NCBI RefSeq assembly: GCF_012931985.1
Contig: NZ_JAAFGM010000001.1
Span: 268,665-332,664, forward strand
Length of the DNA stretch: 64,000 nt
Direction: 5' to 3'
Origin: Candidatus Roseilinea sp. NK_OTU-006
GTDB lineage: Bacteria; Chloroflexota; Anaerolineae; J036; Brachytrichaceae
This document shows, in pieces, positions 8,542 to 17,942 of this stretch. Made by a program: the position numbers and the translations under genes. The stretch's first letter is position 1; the number at the start of each line of letters is the position of its first letter. The notes beneath the pieces are model-generated. The model worked only from the letters and a program-made list of their open reading frames with translations, made no database searches and was not told the origin of the DNA.

Positions 8542-9933
8542 CTACTCGCTCAGCATTTCGGCGATGGCGCTTGAGCAGGTTGCGATGACGCGCTCCAGGC
8601 AGCCGGCCGCATAAGGCGTTTGCCACACCTGGTATTGGTCGCGGCCGTACATCTCGCGCGGCGGCAGATAGGCGTAGCTGCCGTTGGTGATATTCAGCAC
8701 GGCGATCGCCCGGCCGGGGAAACGACGGCGCAGCTCGATTTGCAGATGCGAGTAAGCTTCGTTTGGGGTGGCGATGAGCAATGCATCGCCCACGCGCCAG
8801 AGCCAAATCGAGGAGGGGGAGGATGGGTGATCGCCTGCGCCTATCGCCCGTCGTAAGCGGTGTTGTCGGCGTAGCCGTTCGATCATGAAAGGTTCATTCG
8901 CTGCCGCAAGCTGCGCTGCGATCTCCGCCGTCGAAGGCAGGTCCGGCTTTAGTGGGATTTCGATCGCCAGCATGCGCGCGCTGAGGTGGGTTGAGAGCGC
9001 AGCGGGCTCGCGCGTCCAGGCGGCCAGTGGCGCACCGGATTCGACGACGCCTGTGTAGCGCAATCGCTGCCCCGGCGGCAGCATGCCCGCTAACACCGAC
9101 AGCGCGGCGAAACCCAGCCCGCGTCCGTTCTTGTCGGCGATGTCCGCATCGCCGGTGTATGCCTCCATCGGCGCCAGCTCGCCCGAGGCGCCTTGTAGGA
9201 ATAGGCATGGCGCGCTATCGGTGTGTGCTTCAACTACTTCGCGCATCGCGCCGACGAAATCGGGGGAGATCAGCGCGTTTTGCCACGCCAGCGTAACCGG
9301 ATGCATGGCGTAGTTCACCAGGGTCGCCCTGATCTCCCCGCCGGCTCCGGCGACGCGGCCGATGAGCAATGTGTCGTCCGCGGGCGCATGGGGGTTGAAG
9401 CCGCAGACGATGCGATTCGCGTCCGGATCCGGCAGGTCGCGGTTGCGAGCCAGCGCGCATGTGCCATAGGCCCACTCGAGCACGGCCGGCGCAGCGCGCT
9501 GCACTGCCTCGCGGGCTGCTTCGACGCACATCGCCCTGACGTGGTCGAGATAGGGGCCGATGAGATGCCCACCTGGTCGGTCGGCGTCCGCGCGGCAAAT
9601 GCTTGGGCCGGCATGCGTGTGAGTGAGATGCAGCAACACCCGGCGCTCTGCCACGCCGAGCGCATCCAAGATGGCGCTGCGCACCTCCCATTCGTCCTCG
9701 CGCGTGCGCCACCAGCCCAGGTCGAGCGAAAGCAAGACGAGCGGCTGTGCGCCGCTGGCGTCCCGCATGAGCGCCAGCGCCGTCAGCGTGAGCGGGCGGT
9801 GGATGCCGGTCGCCACTTCGCCGGCCGCTGCGCCCCAGTTGCGGTTGTAAATGCCGATGGGCGGCGTAATATCGCGCCGGGCGACGCCAATGTGACCGGC
9901 GAAGCCGGAGGGGGCATAGATCAAAGCGCTCAC
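8542..9933 (-). CDS. Neutral/alkaline ceramidase-like protein
   Basis: 463 residues. It begins GHIGVARRDITPPIGIYNRNWG and has LSLDLGWW, LHLTHTHAGPS and NYAMHPVTL, matching the N-terminal domain of neutral/alkaline non-lysosomal ceramidases, including the His-rich metal-site segments. No signal peptide is evident and the C-terminal Ig-like domain of classical ceramidases is missing. It may therefore be a family member acting on another amide, as in many bacteria. The GTG start overlaps the tyrS stop as GTGA, indicating co-translation with tyrS. Confidence 0.75.
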   Translation of the reverse strand: MSALIYAPSGFAGHIGVARRDITPPIGIYNRNWGAAAGEVATGIHRPLTLTALALMRDASGAQPLVLLSLDLGWWRTREDEWEVRSAILDALGVAERRVLLHLTHTHAGPSICRADADRPGGHLIGPYLDHVRAMCVEAAREAVQRAAPAVLEWAYGTCALARNRDLPDPDANRIVCGFNPHAPADDTLLIGRVAGAGGEIRATLVNYAMHPVTLAWQNALISPDFVGAMREVVEAHTDSAPCLFLQGASGELAPMEAYTGDADIADKNGRGLGFAALSVLAGMLPPGQRLRYTGVVESGAPLAAWTREPAALSTHLSARMLAIEIPLKPDLPSTAEIAAQLAAANEPFMIERLRRQHRLRRAIGAGDHPSSPSSIWLWRVGDALLIATPNEAYSHLQIELRRRFPGRAIAVLNITNGSYAYLPPREMYGRDQYQVWQTPYAAGCLERVIATCSSAIAEMLSE

Positions 9934-11153
9934 GCCTGGATCAGCCGGGCGAATCGCCGCTTGCCGACTTGCAGGATCTGGGGCGGGGCCGGGATCGCGC
10001 TTGCGTCGGAAACCGTGCGCCCATCGAGATATACGCCGCCGCCGGCGATCAATCGCCTGGCTTCGCCCTTGGATGCAGCGAACTTGAGCGCGACGATGAC
10101 ATCCACGATGTTCATGCCGGGGCCCACGGCAAACTCCGGCATCTCGTCGGGCAACGCCTTCTTCTGAAAGACGGATACGAAGTGCGCTTCGGCCCACTCG
10201 GCGGCTTGTGGATCGTGGAAGATGCTGACGATCTCGCGCGCCAGTTCCATCTTCACATCGCGCGGGTTCACGCCGCTGGCCAGGCGTCGCCTCACGTCCT
10301 CGACCCTGGCAGGCGTGTAGCGCGTGGCCAGCTCGAAGTAGGGGATGAGCGCGCTGTCGGGGATGGACATCACTTTGCCGTACATGTCCTCCGGCGGGGC
10401 CAAGATGGGGATATGGTTGCCCAGCGACTTGGACATCTTCACGACCCCGTCGGTGCCGGGCAGGATGCCCAGGATGATGCCGATCTGCGGCCGTTGGCCC
10501 ATGGCCTCTTGTAGCTTGCGGCCGGCGGTGATGATGTTGAACAATTGATCGCTGCCGCCTACCTGCACGTCGGTTTCCAGCGCCACAGCGTCGTAGGCCT
10601 GCATCAGGGCGTAGAACGTCTCGTGCAGGTAGATCGGCTCGCCCTTATCCAATCGCAGCGCGAAGTTCTCGCGCGCCATGAACTGTTGCACGGTGAAGTT
10701 TTGGGCGATCTGGATCAGCTCCAAGAAGGAGAGCCGGCTCAGCCATTCGGCGTTGTAGCGCACACGGGTCTTTTGGCGGTCGAGGATCTTGAACGCCTGC
10801 TCGGCGTAGGTGCGCGCGTTGGCTTCCACCTGTTCGGCGGTGAGCATCGGGCGAAGCCGGTCTTTGTCGGACGGGTCGCCCAGCAGGCTGGTGTAGTTGC
10901 CGATGAGAAAAGTGACTTCGTGCCCCAGCTCCTGGAACTGCCGCAACTTGCGCATGGGGATGGTGTGGCCGAGGTGCAGGTCGCTGGTGCGCGGGTCAAA
11001 GCCGCAGTACACGCGCAGCGGCCGACCTTCTTTCAGCCGCTCGCGCAGCTCGTTGGCCATGTGGCGCGCCAGCGTCTCGTCGCCATAATCGGTGCCCTGC
11101 ATCAGCAGGGCGACCTGTTCGTCTAGCGACAGCGATGTCGGTGCAATCGTCAT
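9930..11153 (-). CDS. tyrS: Tyrosyl-tRNA synthetase
   Basis: 407 residues. It charges tRNA-Tyr with tyrosine. The class I signatures are HLGHTIPMRKL (HIGH) and KMSKS. The tyrosine-binding segment GGSDQLFNI is also seen. A C-terminal S4 RNA-binding domain starts at about residue 345. Length and motifs fit the TyrZ-like type of bacterial TyrRS with an S4 domain. A TATAAT box ends seven bases before the ATG. The ceramidase-like gene follows with a 4-bp overlap. Confidence 0.95.
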   Translation of the reverse strand: MTIAPTSLSLDEQVALLMQGTDYGDETLARHMANELRERLKEGRPLRVYCGFDPRTSDLHLGHTIPMRKLRQFQELGHEVTFLIGNYTSLLGDPSDKDRLRPMLTAEQVEANARTYAEQAFKILDRQKTRVRYNAEWLSRLSFLELIQIAQNFTVQQFMARENFALRLDKGEPIYLHETFYALMQAYDAVALETDVQVGGSDQLFNIITAGRKLQEAMGQRPQIGIILGILPGTDGVVKMSKSLGNHIPILAPPEDMYGKVMSIPDSALIPYFELATRYTPARVEDVRRRLASGVNPRDVKMELAREIVSIFHDPQAAEWAEAHFVSVFQKKALPDEMPEFAVGPGMNIVDVIVALKFAASKGEARRLIAGGGVYLDGRTVSDASAIPAPPQILQVGKRRFARLIQA

Positions 11154-11160
11154 TGCGGCG

Positions 11161-11166
11161 ATTATA
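11161..11166 (-). promoter_or_regulatory. -10 box TATAAT seven bases before tyrS (leaderless)
   Basis: Perfect TATAAT on the minus strand, N7 and then the tyrS ATG. It lies 14 bp past the stop of the upstream nucleoside hydrolase gene, so tyrS can be transcribed separately. There is no Shine-Dalgarno site. Confidence 0.6.
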
Positions 11167-11180
11167 CGAAGCGGGCGCGT

Positions 11181-12071
11181 CTATGACGCAAACGCGCCGA
11201 AGTACTCGGCGAAGAATCGCTCGGCGTCCACGCCGACAGCGACCTCGTGCCGACCGTTCACGCCTGGCGACCAGCGCGTGACCGCGAAGGCGTCTGGGTC
11301 GTGCAGCTCAACGTGCACCTCGCCGCGTTCAAACGCGCAAATGCGCGCGTCGAAGAGGGTGGTCGCTGCCAGCGGGTCGTGAAAGGTGATCTTCTCGGCG
11401 TGCTGGAACCACACCTCGGCGAAGTCGAGCACCGGTTGCAGCAGCGGCGCTCGAAAGCGCTGGCGCACTTCTGCGGCGTTCATCGTCACGCGTGTGGTCA
11501 CGTCTAGGCCAATGCTGCGGTGTATGGCGACCGGCGCGCGATAGACGATGGCGGCAGCGTGCGGGTCGCAGTAGATGTTCCATTCCCATCTGCTCCCGCG
11601 CCAGTAGCGCGTGCGCGACGGGTCGAACATCCCGCCCATGCTCACCAGTCCTCCGAGCAGCGATGGGATCTCCGGATCGGTCTTAAACAGCACGGCGATG
11701 TTGGTGAGCGGGCCGATGGTGAGTAGGATGACCTCGCCGGCGTATCGGCGGATGGTCCGGCGTAGGAACTCGATGGCCTCGCCGCGTGGGAAGTCGGTTT
11801 CGTGTGGCCAGCGCGCCAGCGCATCGGCTTGGGGCGCTTGGGGTTGGCGCGACGTGACCAGCAGCGGATCGGCCAGGCCGGGGTAGATCGGGATGTGCTT
11901 GCCGGCCAGTTTGCACAGCGCGCTGGCCATCATTGCGCGGCGCTCTGGCTCGCCGCTGACGGTGGTGATGCCGAGCAGCTCGCAATCGGCTTTGGCGAGC
12001 AGATAGGCTAGGCATATGGCATCGTCAATATCCGAACCGATGTCGGTATCGAGTAAGAGTCGAGTGGGCAT
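11181..12071 (-). CDS. Nucleoside hydrolase (IU-nucleoside hydrolase family)
   Basis: 296 residues. The calcium-binding signature [11 protein letters not shown] lies at the N-terminus, [13 protein letters not shown] in the middle and DPLAA towards the C-terminus. These enzymes split the N-glycosidic bond of nucleosides to base and ribose for salvage or catabolism. Substrate preference (pyrimidine or purine) is not evident. It is divergent from the GT39 gene at 12130. Confidence 0.88.
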   Translation of the reverse strand: MPTRLLLDTDIGSDIDDAICLAYLLAKADCELLGITTVSGEPERRAMMASALCKLAGKHIPIYPGLADPLLVTSRQPQAPQADALARWPHETDFPRGEAIEFLRRTIRRYAGEVILLTIGPLTNIAVLFKTDPEIPSLLGGLVSMGGMFDPSRTRYWRGSRWEWNIYCDPHAAAIVYRAPVAIHRSIGLDVTTRVTMNAAEVRQRFRAPLLQPVLDFAEVWFQHAEKITFHDPLAATTLFDARICAFERGEVHVELHDPDAFAVTRWSPGVNGRHEVAVGVDAERFFAEYFGAFAS

Positions 12072-12129
12072 AGGTAAGATGGATTGTAGGTTACTGGTGG
12101 CGCGTTATCCATTGGGGGGCCGGTCTACA

Positions 12130-13830
12130 ATGACCGGCGAGTTGAGACTTTCCGATTCACGCGCAGCGGTTGCTGCCCTGCTCTTCGTCGCTTTTATCCT
12201 GCGCAGTGCCAACCTGACTGGCGAAAGCCTCTGGCGCGACGAGGTGGACTCGGTGCGGTTTGCGTTCGCGCCGCTGAGCGATCTTGTTGCACGATTCACC
12301 GCGAACGGCTTCAACGGCCCGCTCTATCACCTGATCGTGCGTGGCTGGCTGTCGTCGGCCGGCGTGAGCGATTTTGCGCTGCGCTACTTGTCGGTGATCT
12401 GTGGCGTCGCCCTCGTGGCGTTGGTCTATGTCCTAGGCCGGCGCATGTTCGGCGCGCGCGTGGGAGTTCTAGCGGCCTGGTTGGCGGCCCTCTCACCAGT
12501 TCTGGTCTGGTATGCGGGGGAGGGCAAGATGTACTCCCTACAACCCATGTTGCTTGCCCTGGCGCTCTACGCCCTCCTGCGCGCAACCAACTCCCCGGCC
12601 GATGGCCGAGCGTTGCGCTGGTGGACGGTCTTCGTCGTCGCAGCCAGCTTGAGTTTCTACGTCCATGTGCTTTCGCCGTTGTTCGTGCCGGTGGCGATGC
12701 TTTTCTTCCTGGCCCAATGGCCGGCCTCGCGCCGCCATCTCGCCGGCGGCGCGGTGGCCCTTGCGCTGCTCACCCTACCGTATCTGCCGCTGCTGGCCTG
12801 GCAGGCGCCGGCCTGGTTGCGCGGGGGCGACATCGGCCATCGCTTCTATCCCCTCGATCAAATCGTTTGGGCATTAGCATCGCACTGGCTTTTTGGCCTG
12901 GATGAGCGGTCGCCCGTGTTGTGGGCGATGCCCGGCGAGTCTGTGATGCTGGTTCGCCGAGTGGCGGTGCTGCTCAGCTTGATGCTCATCGCGTATGGCC
13001 TGTTGACCGCCGCACGATGTGCGTTGCGCGACGCGCGTGAGGTGAAAGCCTGGCGCATGCAACTGGCGGCGCTGGGATGGATGACGCTGCCGGCGCTGTT
13101 GATGTTCCTGATCTCGCTGCGCGTGCCCCTCTTTTTGCCGCGCTATGTGCTCTGGTCGGCGCCGGCGTTCTACCTGCTGGCCGGCGTCGGGTTGGATCGG
13201 CTGTTCGACGGCGCGCGCGCCGGGCGTATCGCCGCGCGGGTGGCGCTTGCTACTGTTAGCCTGGTCAGCCTGGCCGGCGTCGCCGCGCAGATCATCTACC
13301 CGATCCGCCCTGACCTACGAGGTGCCGTCGCCTATGTGCTGCACCGCGCCCAGCCCGGGGACAAGATTGTCTTTCAGATTCCCTACATGAGGCATAGCTT
13401 CGCCTACTACGCCGAGCGGTTGGGCTATTCGCTGGCGCAATTGCAATGGGTCGAAGCGCCGTTCACCAACCATGGGATGTCGCCGGACGACGTTGCGCAG
13501 GTGATGCGCGCTCAGGTTGTCTCGTCGTCGCGCGTGTGGCTGTTCGAGTCCGAAGCAACGATGTGGGATCAGCGCGGCCTAGTTCGTCGGTGGTTCGACG
13601 CGACGTTGCCGTTGCTCGACCGGCAGACCTTCCGCGGCGTAGAGGTGGGGTTGTATGCGGCTGGCGTCGGGCGGGTGGGGGGCGCGCCGCTCAGCCGAAG
13701 GATGATCGAGGGTGTGTGTCCCGATGCAGCCGTCGAGCCTCACGGCAATCCGGCCAACTGTCTGGCCGCTGGGTTAGGGACGACATACTGCGCCATGACC
13801 CATGCAGTGCCGTCCGTCCCGCCGGCGTAG
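12130..13830 (+). CDS. GT39/ArnT-like membrane glycosyltransferase
   Basis: 566 residues with about eleven hydrophobic segments. The first extracytoplasmic loop has ESLWRDEVDS, the acidic motif of dolichyl-phosphate-mannose mannosyltransferase-like (PMT_2) enzymes, followed by PLYHLIVRGWL. These use polyprenyl-phosphate sugars to modify lipids or proteins outside the membrane. ATG 12130 was chosen because family similarity begins there; TACAAT overlaps it and a TTG at 12142 is an alternative. The last roughly 40 residues look non-homologous and overlap the convergent SH3 gene by 91 bp. Confidence 0.8.
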   Translation: MTGELRLSDSRAAVAALLFVAFILRSANLTGESLWRDEVDSVRFAFAPLSDLVARFTANGFNGPLYHLIVRGWLSSAGVSDFALRYLSVICGVALVALVYVLGRRMFGARVGVLAAWLAALSPVLVWYAGEGKMYSLQPMLLALALYALLRATNSPADGRALRWWTVFVVAASLSFYVHVLSPLFVPVAMLFFLAQWPASRRHLAGGAVALALLTLPYLPLLAWQAPAWLRGGDIGHRFYPLDQIVWALASHWLFGLDERSPVLWAMPGESVMLVRRVAVLLSLMLIAYGLLTAARCALRDAREVKAWRMQLAALGWMTLPALLMFLISLRVPLFLPRYVLWSAPAFYLLAGVGLDRLFDGARAGRIAARVALATVSLVSLAGVAAQIIYPIRPDLRGAVAYVLHRAQPGDKIVFQIPYMRHSFAYYAERLGYSLAQLQWVEAPFTNHGMSPDDVAQVMRAQVVSSSRVWLFESEATMWDQRGLVRRWFDATLPLLDRQTFRGVEVGLYAAGVGRVGGAPLSRRMIEGVCPDAAVEPHGNPANCLAAGLGTTYCAMTHAVPSVPPA

Positions 13831-15059
13831 GCGATCTGCCACCACTGCTTGTCCGGCGATATCCCTTTGACCTCTAGGCTGGCGCCGTTCTGTGCGCGGC
13901 CCAGGATGGGTGCTTTTAAGGATGGTGTGGCCCGTATGTTTAATCGGCTGCCGCCGGTGTTGACGACGACCTGCGCGGGTGATGTGGGTTGCGACGCAGC
14001 GGCGGCATGGCCGCCCAGCGCAGCTTGTGCAGCAGCGTTCGGCGTGACCACCGAATGGTGAATGTAGGCCAGGCCATCTTGGGCGCGGCTAAATTCGATC
14101 TGCCACCATTGGCGGTCGGCGGTGTAGGCGCGCACCGTGAACGTCGTCCCTTGTGGGGCCGAAGCCAGGATCGTGCTGTTGAGGGTGGGTGCGGCGCGCA
14201 CGTTGGCGGTTGGCGTTTTCACAACGACGCCCGGCGCCGCAGCGCCTGAGCCGGCCGGCGGCTGCGCGCCGGCCGGCGCGGCGGGTTGTTGTGGAGCCGG
14301 CGCATTGCCGATGACGACGAGCGAAGCGTCATCTACGTGCACGTCGTTGTGAATCACCGGGTACTCCGCCGTGGTGTCAATGATGACCGCGACGGCGTCG
14401 GACGCAGCGGTCGCCTCGACGACGAGTTCCCCCCATGTGTCGTAGGGCCGCATCCAGATGCTGCAGACGACCGCCGGGTCGTTCAGGTTGGGGGTGAGTG
14501 CGACGAAGCCGGTGGTGTGGATGCAAGCGCGCGCCTGCAAGCCGCCCGGCTGGCGGGATGAATGCAGCGGCAACACGTCGGAGTTTGTGGTGAGTAAGTT
14601 GACCCACACGCTGAAGCGCAGTCGCGTTCCCGGTGTGAGGCCGCGCACGATTTGATACAGGCCGGCCGAGCGGTTGATCGAACGGTAGGTGAAGAAGCTG
14701 GCGCTGGTCGGATAGCTGCGCACGCGGTCGGCGGCGATGTCCACGGTCATCACCCGGAACTCCGGCGCGCGGTTGACCAAGTCCTGGTTCAACTCTTCGC
14801 CGCTCTTGCACGTCCAAAACGCCGTCCATTCATGCGGGGTAATGGCGTTGTCTTTGGACCAACCGGGGGCGCATACGTCGCCGTTGGTTTGCGCCGGCCA
14901 GTCGAAGCCGGGGTTCTTCAGCAAGTTCGGCCCGCCGCTTTGGGCATGCGCCGCGCCGGGGACGGGGACTACGAGTGCAGCGGCGCACAGCACAGCGTGC
15001 AATGCATAGCGCACTGCGCGCGCGCCGCCTGGCCATCGGAGTAACTTCGCGCCGACCAT
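13740..15059 (-). CDS. Secreted protein with two bacterial SH3 domains
   Basis: 439 residues. Signal peptide 1-40 (RWPG..core..AHAQ). Residues about 45-250 look like a carbohydrate-binding-module type beta-sandwich (NLLKNPGFDW, then LRFSVWVN and VHVDDASLVV). A Pro/Ala linker follows, then two SH3b repeats, each with TxxxNVRAAP or SRLNIRATP, a P(L/I)L step and WWQI. SH3b domains often bind cell-wall or extracellular ligands. It is probably envelope-bound and its function is unknown. TATAAT lies seven bases before the ATG. Confidence 0.8.
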   Translation of the reverse strand: MVGAKLLRWPGGARAVRYALHAVLCAAALVVPVPGAAHAQSGGPNLLKNPGFDWPAQTNGDVCAPGWSKDNAITPHEWTAFWTCKSGEELNQDLVNRAPEFRVMTVDIAADRVRSYPTSASFFTYRSINRSAGLYQIVRGLTPGTRLRFSVWVNLLTTNSDVLPLHSSRQPGGLQARACIHTTGFVALTPNLNDPAVVCSIWMRPYDTWGELVVEATAASDAVAVIIDTTAEYPVIHNDVHVDDASLVVIGNAPAPQQPAAPAGAQPPAGSGAAAPGVVVKTPTANVRAAPTLNSTILASAPQGTTFTVRAYTADRQWWQIEFSRAQDGLAYIHHSVVTPNAAAQAALGGHAAAASQPTSPAQVVVNTGGSRLNIRATPSLKAPILGRAQNGASLEVKGISPDKQWWQIAYAGGTDGTAWVMAQYVVPNPAARQLAGLP

Positions 15060-15066
15060 CGGCGAG

Positions 15067-15072
15067 ATTATA
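15067..15072 (-). promoter_or_regulatory. -10 box TATAAT seven bases before the SH3 gene
   Basis: Perfect TATAAT, then N7 and the ATG at 15059. It has the same geometry as tyrS and predicts a leaderless mRNA. Confidence 0.6.
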
Positions 15073-15119
15073 GGAGAAATGTTCGGAAGTCGGCAGCGTT
15101 AACTGCGCGCCCCGCACGA

Positions 15120-17207
15120 TCACCGGATCAGCCCGCCGATCTGTACGAATAATGGCGCAAAGACGAGCGACACCACGCTCATCAGCTTGATCAGGATGTT
15201 CAGCGAGGGGCCGGAGGTGTCTTTGAAGGGATCGCCGACGGTGTCGCCCACCACCGCCGCTTTGTGATTGTCGGAGCCCTTGCCGCCCAACTCACCCGTC
15301 TCGATGAACTTCTTGGCATTGTCCCACGCGCCGCCGGCGTTCGCCATCATAATAGCGAGGACGAAGCCCGATGCCGTTGCGCCGACAAGCAAGCCAGCCA
15401 GCGCTGCCGGGCCGAGCAAAATGCCGATGGCGATCGGCGTGGCGACGGCCAGCACGCCCGGCGGCACCATCTCGCGCAGCGCCGAACGCGTGCTGATCGC
15501 CACACATCGGGCGTAATCGGCGCGCGCGCCGGGCGCGCCCTCCTTCAGGCCGGCGATCTCCCTAAACTGACGACGCACCTCCTCGACAATTTGCATCGCC
15601 GCGCGGCCTACGGCCGTCATGGTGATCGCGCTGAACAGGAAGGGCAACATCGCGCCGAACAGCAGGGCGCCCAACAGCCTCGGGTCGAGCAGGGTCAGTT
15701 GCGCACTTTGCAGGCCGCTGGTCTGGGCGTAGGCGGCGATCAGGCCCAGCGCGGTCAACACCGCCGAGCCGATGGCGAAGCCCTTGCCGGTGGCAGCCGT
15801 GGTGTTGCCCAGCGAGTCCAGCGCATCGGTGCGCGCGCGCACTTCTTTGGGCAGGTGCGCCATCTCGGCGATGCCGCCGGCGTTGTCGGCCACCGGCCCA
15901 TAGGCATCCGTCGCTAGCGTGATGCCTAGCGTGCTGAGCATGCCGACCGCAGCCAGCGAGACGGCATACAGTCCACCGTCTGCGCCGCCGATTCGCCCGC
16001 CGACGGCATTGTTGAAGCCGAGCACATATGCACCGATCACAGCGACCATGACGATGGCAACCGGCGCCAGCGTCGAGCGCATGCCAACGGCCAACCCCTC
16101 GATGACAAGCGTGGCGACGCCGGTGCGCGCGGCTTGCGCGATCCCCTGCGTCGGCTTTTCGGTATAGCTGGTGTAGTATTCGGTGAAGTAAGCGATCAAC
16201 AGCCCAGCAGCTAAGCCAAGTAGAATAGCGAAGAAGATCGGCCAGCCGATCGTGCCGTCCAGCAGGATCAGCAGGGCGATGCCAGGCACCACTAATCCCG
16301 ATGCGGTCCAGACTGCCGTGCGCAGCGTGCGCAGCAGGTCGCCCTGAGAGGCGTTCTCGCGCGTGCGCACCATGAACGAGCCGATCAGCGCCGCGAGGAT
16401 GCCTACTGCAGCGATGGCGAACGGCAACAGCAACGCCCCGGGGCTGAGTTCGCCGCGCGCAGCTCCTACGACGGCCACGGCCGAAGCGGCCACGATTGAA
16501 CCGACGTAGGACTCGTATAAGTCTGCGCCCATGCCGGCTACATCGCCCACATTGTCGCCAACATTGTCCGCGATCACGGCCGGGTTGCGTGGGTCGTCTT
16601 CGGGGATGCCGGCCTCGACCTTGCCGACCAGGTCGGCGCCAACGTCGGCTGCTTTGGTGTAGATGCCGCCACCCACGCGGGCGAACAGCGCAATAGACGA
16701 CGCGCCGAACGAGAAGCCGGTCACCGCGTCAATCGCCAGTTGGTTCATGCCGAACAGGAAGAACAGAGCCGACAACCCGAGCAGGCCGATGCTGACTACA
16801 CTCATACCCATCACGCTGCCGCTGCGGAAGGCGACCCGCAGCCCGGCGTCCAGCGACTTCATGGCGGCAGCGGTCGTGCGCGTGTTCGCGCGCGTGGCGA
16901 TGCTCATGCCGATAAAGCCGGTCAGCGCCGATGTGAACGCGCCGATGACGAAGCACACCGCTGTTTGCCAGCGGATGAACACGGCGATAGCGATGGCCAC
17001 CACAGCCGCGAAGATCACCAGCACACGATACTGCTGCGCTAGAAAGGCCTGCGCGCCCTCACGGATCGCCTGACTGATCTGTTGCATCGTCTCGTTGCCA
17101 GGATCGCTGCCCAGGATGGCCCGCGCAGTGACGGCGACGTAGGCCAAGCCTATTAAGCTGACGACGATCGCGAACACAATCGGAATCGGAGATGGAGATA
17201 GAGACAT
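15120..17207 (-). CDS. hppA: Membrane-bound ion-pumping pyrophosphatase
   Basis: 695 residues with about 16 membrane helices. It hydrolyses pyrophosphate and pumps H+ or Na+ out of the cytoplasm. The pyrophosphate-binding motifs [37 protein letters not shown] and the C-terminal [14 protein letters not shown] are intact. [10 protein letters not shown] has Ala where potassium-independent enzymes have Lys, so a K+-dependent type is predicted; H+ versus Na+ was not resolved. The start at 17207 has AAGGAG 12 bases upstream. An in-frame GTG at 17228 would place that site inside the gene. Confidence 0.96.
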   Translation of the reverse strand: MSLSPSPIPIVFAIVVSLIGLAYVAVTARAILGSDPGNETMQQISQAIREGAQAFLAQQYRVLVIFAAVVAIAIAVFIRWQTAVCFVIGAFTSALTGFIGMSIATRANTRTTAAAMKSLDAGLRVAFRSGSVMGMSVVSIGLLGLSALFFLFGMNQLAIDAVTGFSFGASSIALFARVGGGIYTKAADVGADLVGKVEAGIPEDDPRNPAVIADNVGDNVGDVAGMGADLYESYVGSIVAASAVAVVGAARGELSPGALLLPFAIAAVGILAALIGSFMVRTRENASQGDLLRTLRTAVWTASGLVVPGIALLILLDGTIGWPIFFAILLGLAAGLLIAYFTEYYTSYTEKPTQGIAQAARTGVATLVIEGLAVGMRSTLAPVAIVMVAVIGAYVLGFNNAVGGRIGGADGGLYAVSLAAVGMLSTLGITLATDAYGPVADNAGGIAEMAHLPKEVRARTDALDSLGNTTAATGKGFAIGSAVLTALGLIAAYAQTSGLQSAQLTLLDPRLLGALLFGAMLPFLFSAITMTAVGRAAMQIVEEVRRQFREIAGLKEGAPGARADYARCVAISTRSALREMVPPGVLAVATPIAIGILLGPAALAGLLVGATASGFVLAIMMANAGGAWDNAKKFIETGELGGKGSDNHKAAVVGDTVGDPFKDTSGPSLNILIKLMSVVSLVFAPLFVQIGGLIR

Positions 17208-17263
17208 CGTGTGAGAAGACTCCTTCACCTAAGTGGTTGGATGTTGACTGTTGCGAGCGTATG

Positions 17264-17284
17264 ATTCTACCTGTTGCGTAGAAT
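17264..17284. promoter_or_regulatory. Symmetrical TAGAAT boxes between hppA and the J-domain gene
   Basis: A 7-bp inverted repeat ATTCTAC/GTAGAAT places a TAGAAT -10-like box on each strand, facing the divergent genes. The -35 boxes are poor, so this is a candidate bidirectional promoter only. Confidence 0.3.
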
Positions 17285-17321
17285 TCTCATAACAACGCAC
17301 GGTGCATAAGCGAGTGGAACT

Positions 17322-17837
17322 ATGAGCGCGTTCGACAAGGACTACTACCAGATCATGCAGGTGGACGAGATGGCGGAGAGCGTCGTCATCGCTGCCGCTT
17401 ACAAGGCGCTGGCGGCCAAATATCACCCCGATCGCAATACCTCTGCCGATGCCACCCGCCGCATGCAAGCCTTGAACGAAGCGTACGAGGTGTTGTCGGA
17501 CCCACATAAGCGCGCCGATTATGATCGGCAACGGCTGCCTCGGCGCAACGGCCAGGCCAATGACGCTTCGCAGCCGGCGATGCCCGCGCAGACTGCCCTC
17601 GCTGACGCGCGCCTGCGGGAACGCTTCGAGCGCATTGCTCAACGCATCCGCGAAGTGCAGGAGAAGTCTCTCCAGCAGATTCAGACCGTTCAGGAGCGCT
17701 CGGCGCAGCAAATTCGTGACATTCAGGAACGCGCAGCGCAACAGGTCAAAGAAGTCCAGGACAGGGCGGCGCAACAAATCCGCGAGATTCAGCAGCGCAC
17801 GGCGGAGCAAATTCGCAGCATTCAGGAAGGCTTGTGA
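17322..17837 (+). CDS. J-domain protein with six 11-residue helical repeats
   Basis: 171 residues. Residues 7-70 are a DnaJ domain with the HPD motif at 35-37, so it should stimulate an Hsp70. No Gly/Phe region, zinc finger or substrate-binding domain follows. Instead residues 103-168 are exactly six 11-residue repeats of the type (E/D)RxAQQIRxIQ, predicting one long amphipathic helix or right-handed (hendecad) coiled coil. The DNA shows the same 33-bp periodicity. It is divergent from hppA. The client and partner of the repeat arm are unknown. Confidence 0.85.
   Translation: MSAFDKDYYQIMQVDEMAESVVIAAAYKALAAKYHPDRNTSADATRRMQALNEAYEVLSDPHKRADYDRQRLPRRNGQANDASQPAMPAQTALADARLRERFERIAQRIREVQEKSLQQIQTVQERSAQQIRDIQERAAQQVKEVQDRAAQQIREIQQRTAEQIRSIQEGL
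17628..17825 (+). repeat. Six tandem 33-bp repeats coding for 11-residue units
   Basis: 198 bp made of six units that encode ERIAQRIREVQ, EKSLQQIQTVQ, ERSAQQIRDIQ, ERAAQQVKEVQ, DRAAQQIREIQ and QRTAEQIRSIQ. They are conserved at protein level and diverged at DNA level, so the array is old and selected. Confidence 0.85.
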
Positions 17838-17942
17838 TGCCATTTGCGTGTCGCATCGGCACGTGGTATGTAGGAGCGCCGCGCGCCTGAGCACCGCTCC
17901 AGATGCCGCGAGCTTATGTGAAGTCGCCCACCTTCAGGATTT

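Noticed and set aside
17628..17825. 33-bp repeats as a possible CRISPR array
   Set aside because: The repeats are contiguous, without spacers, and keep a coding frame. No cas genes are present anywhere in the window.
17229..17894. 221-codon minus-strand frame with LLRRALLN-type repeats opposite the J-domain gene
   Set aside because: The repeat look comes from the 33-bp repeats of the real gene on the plus strand, which has a J domain.
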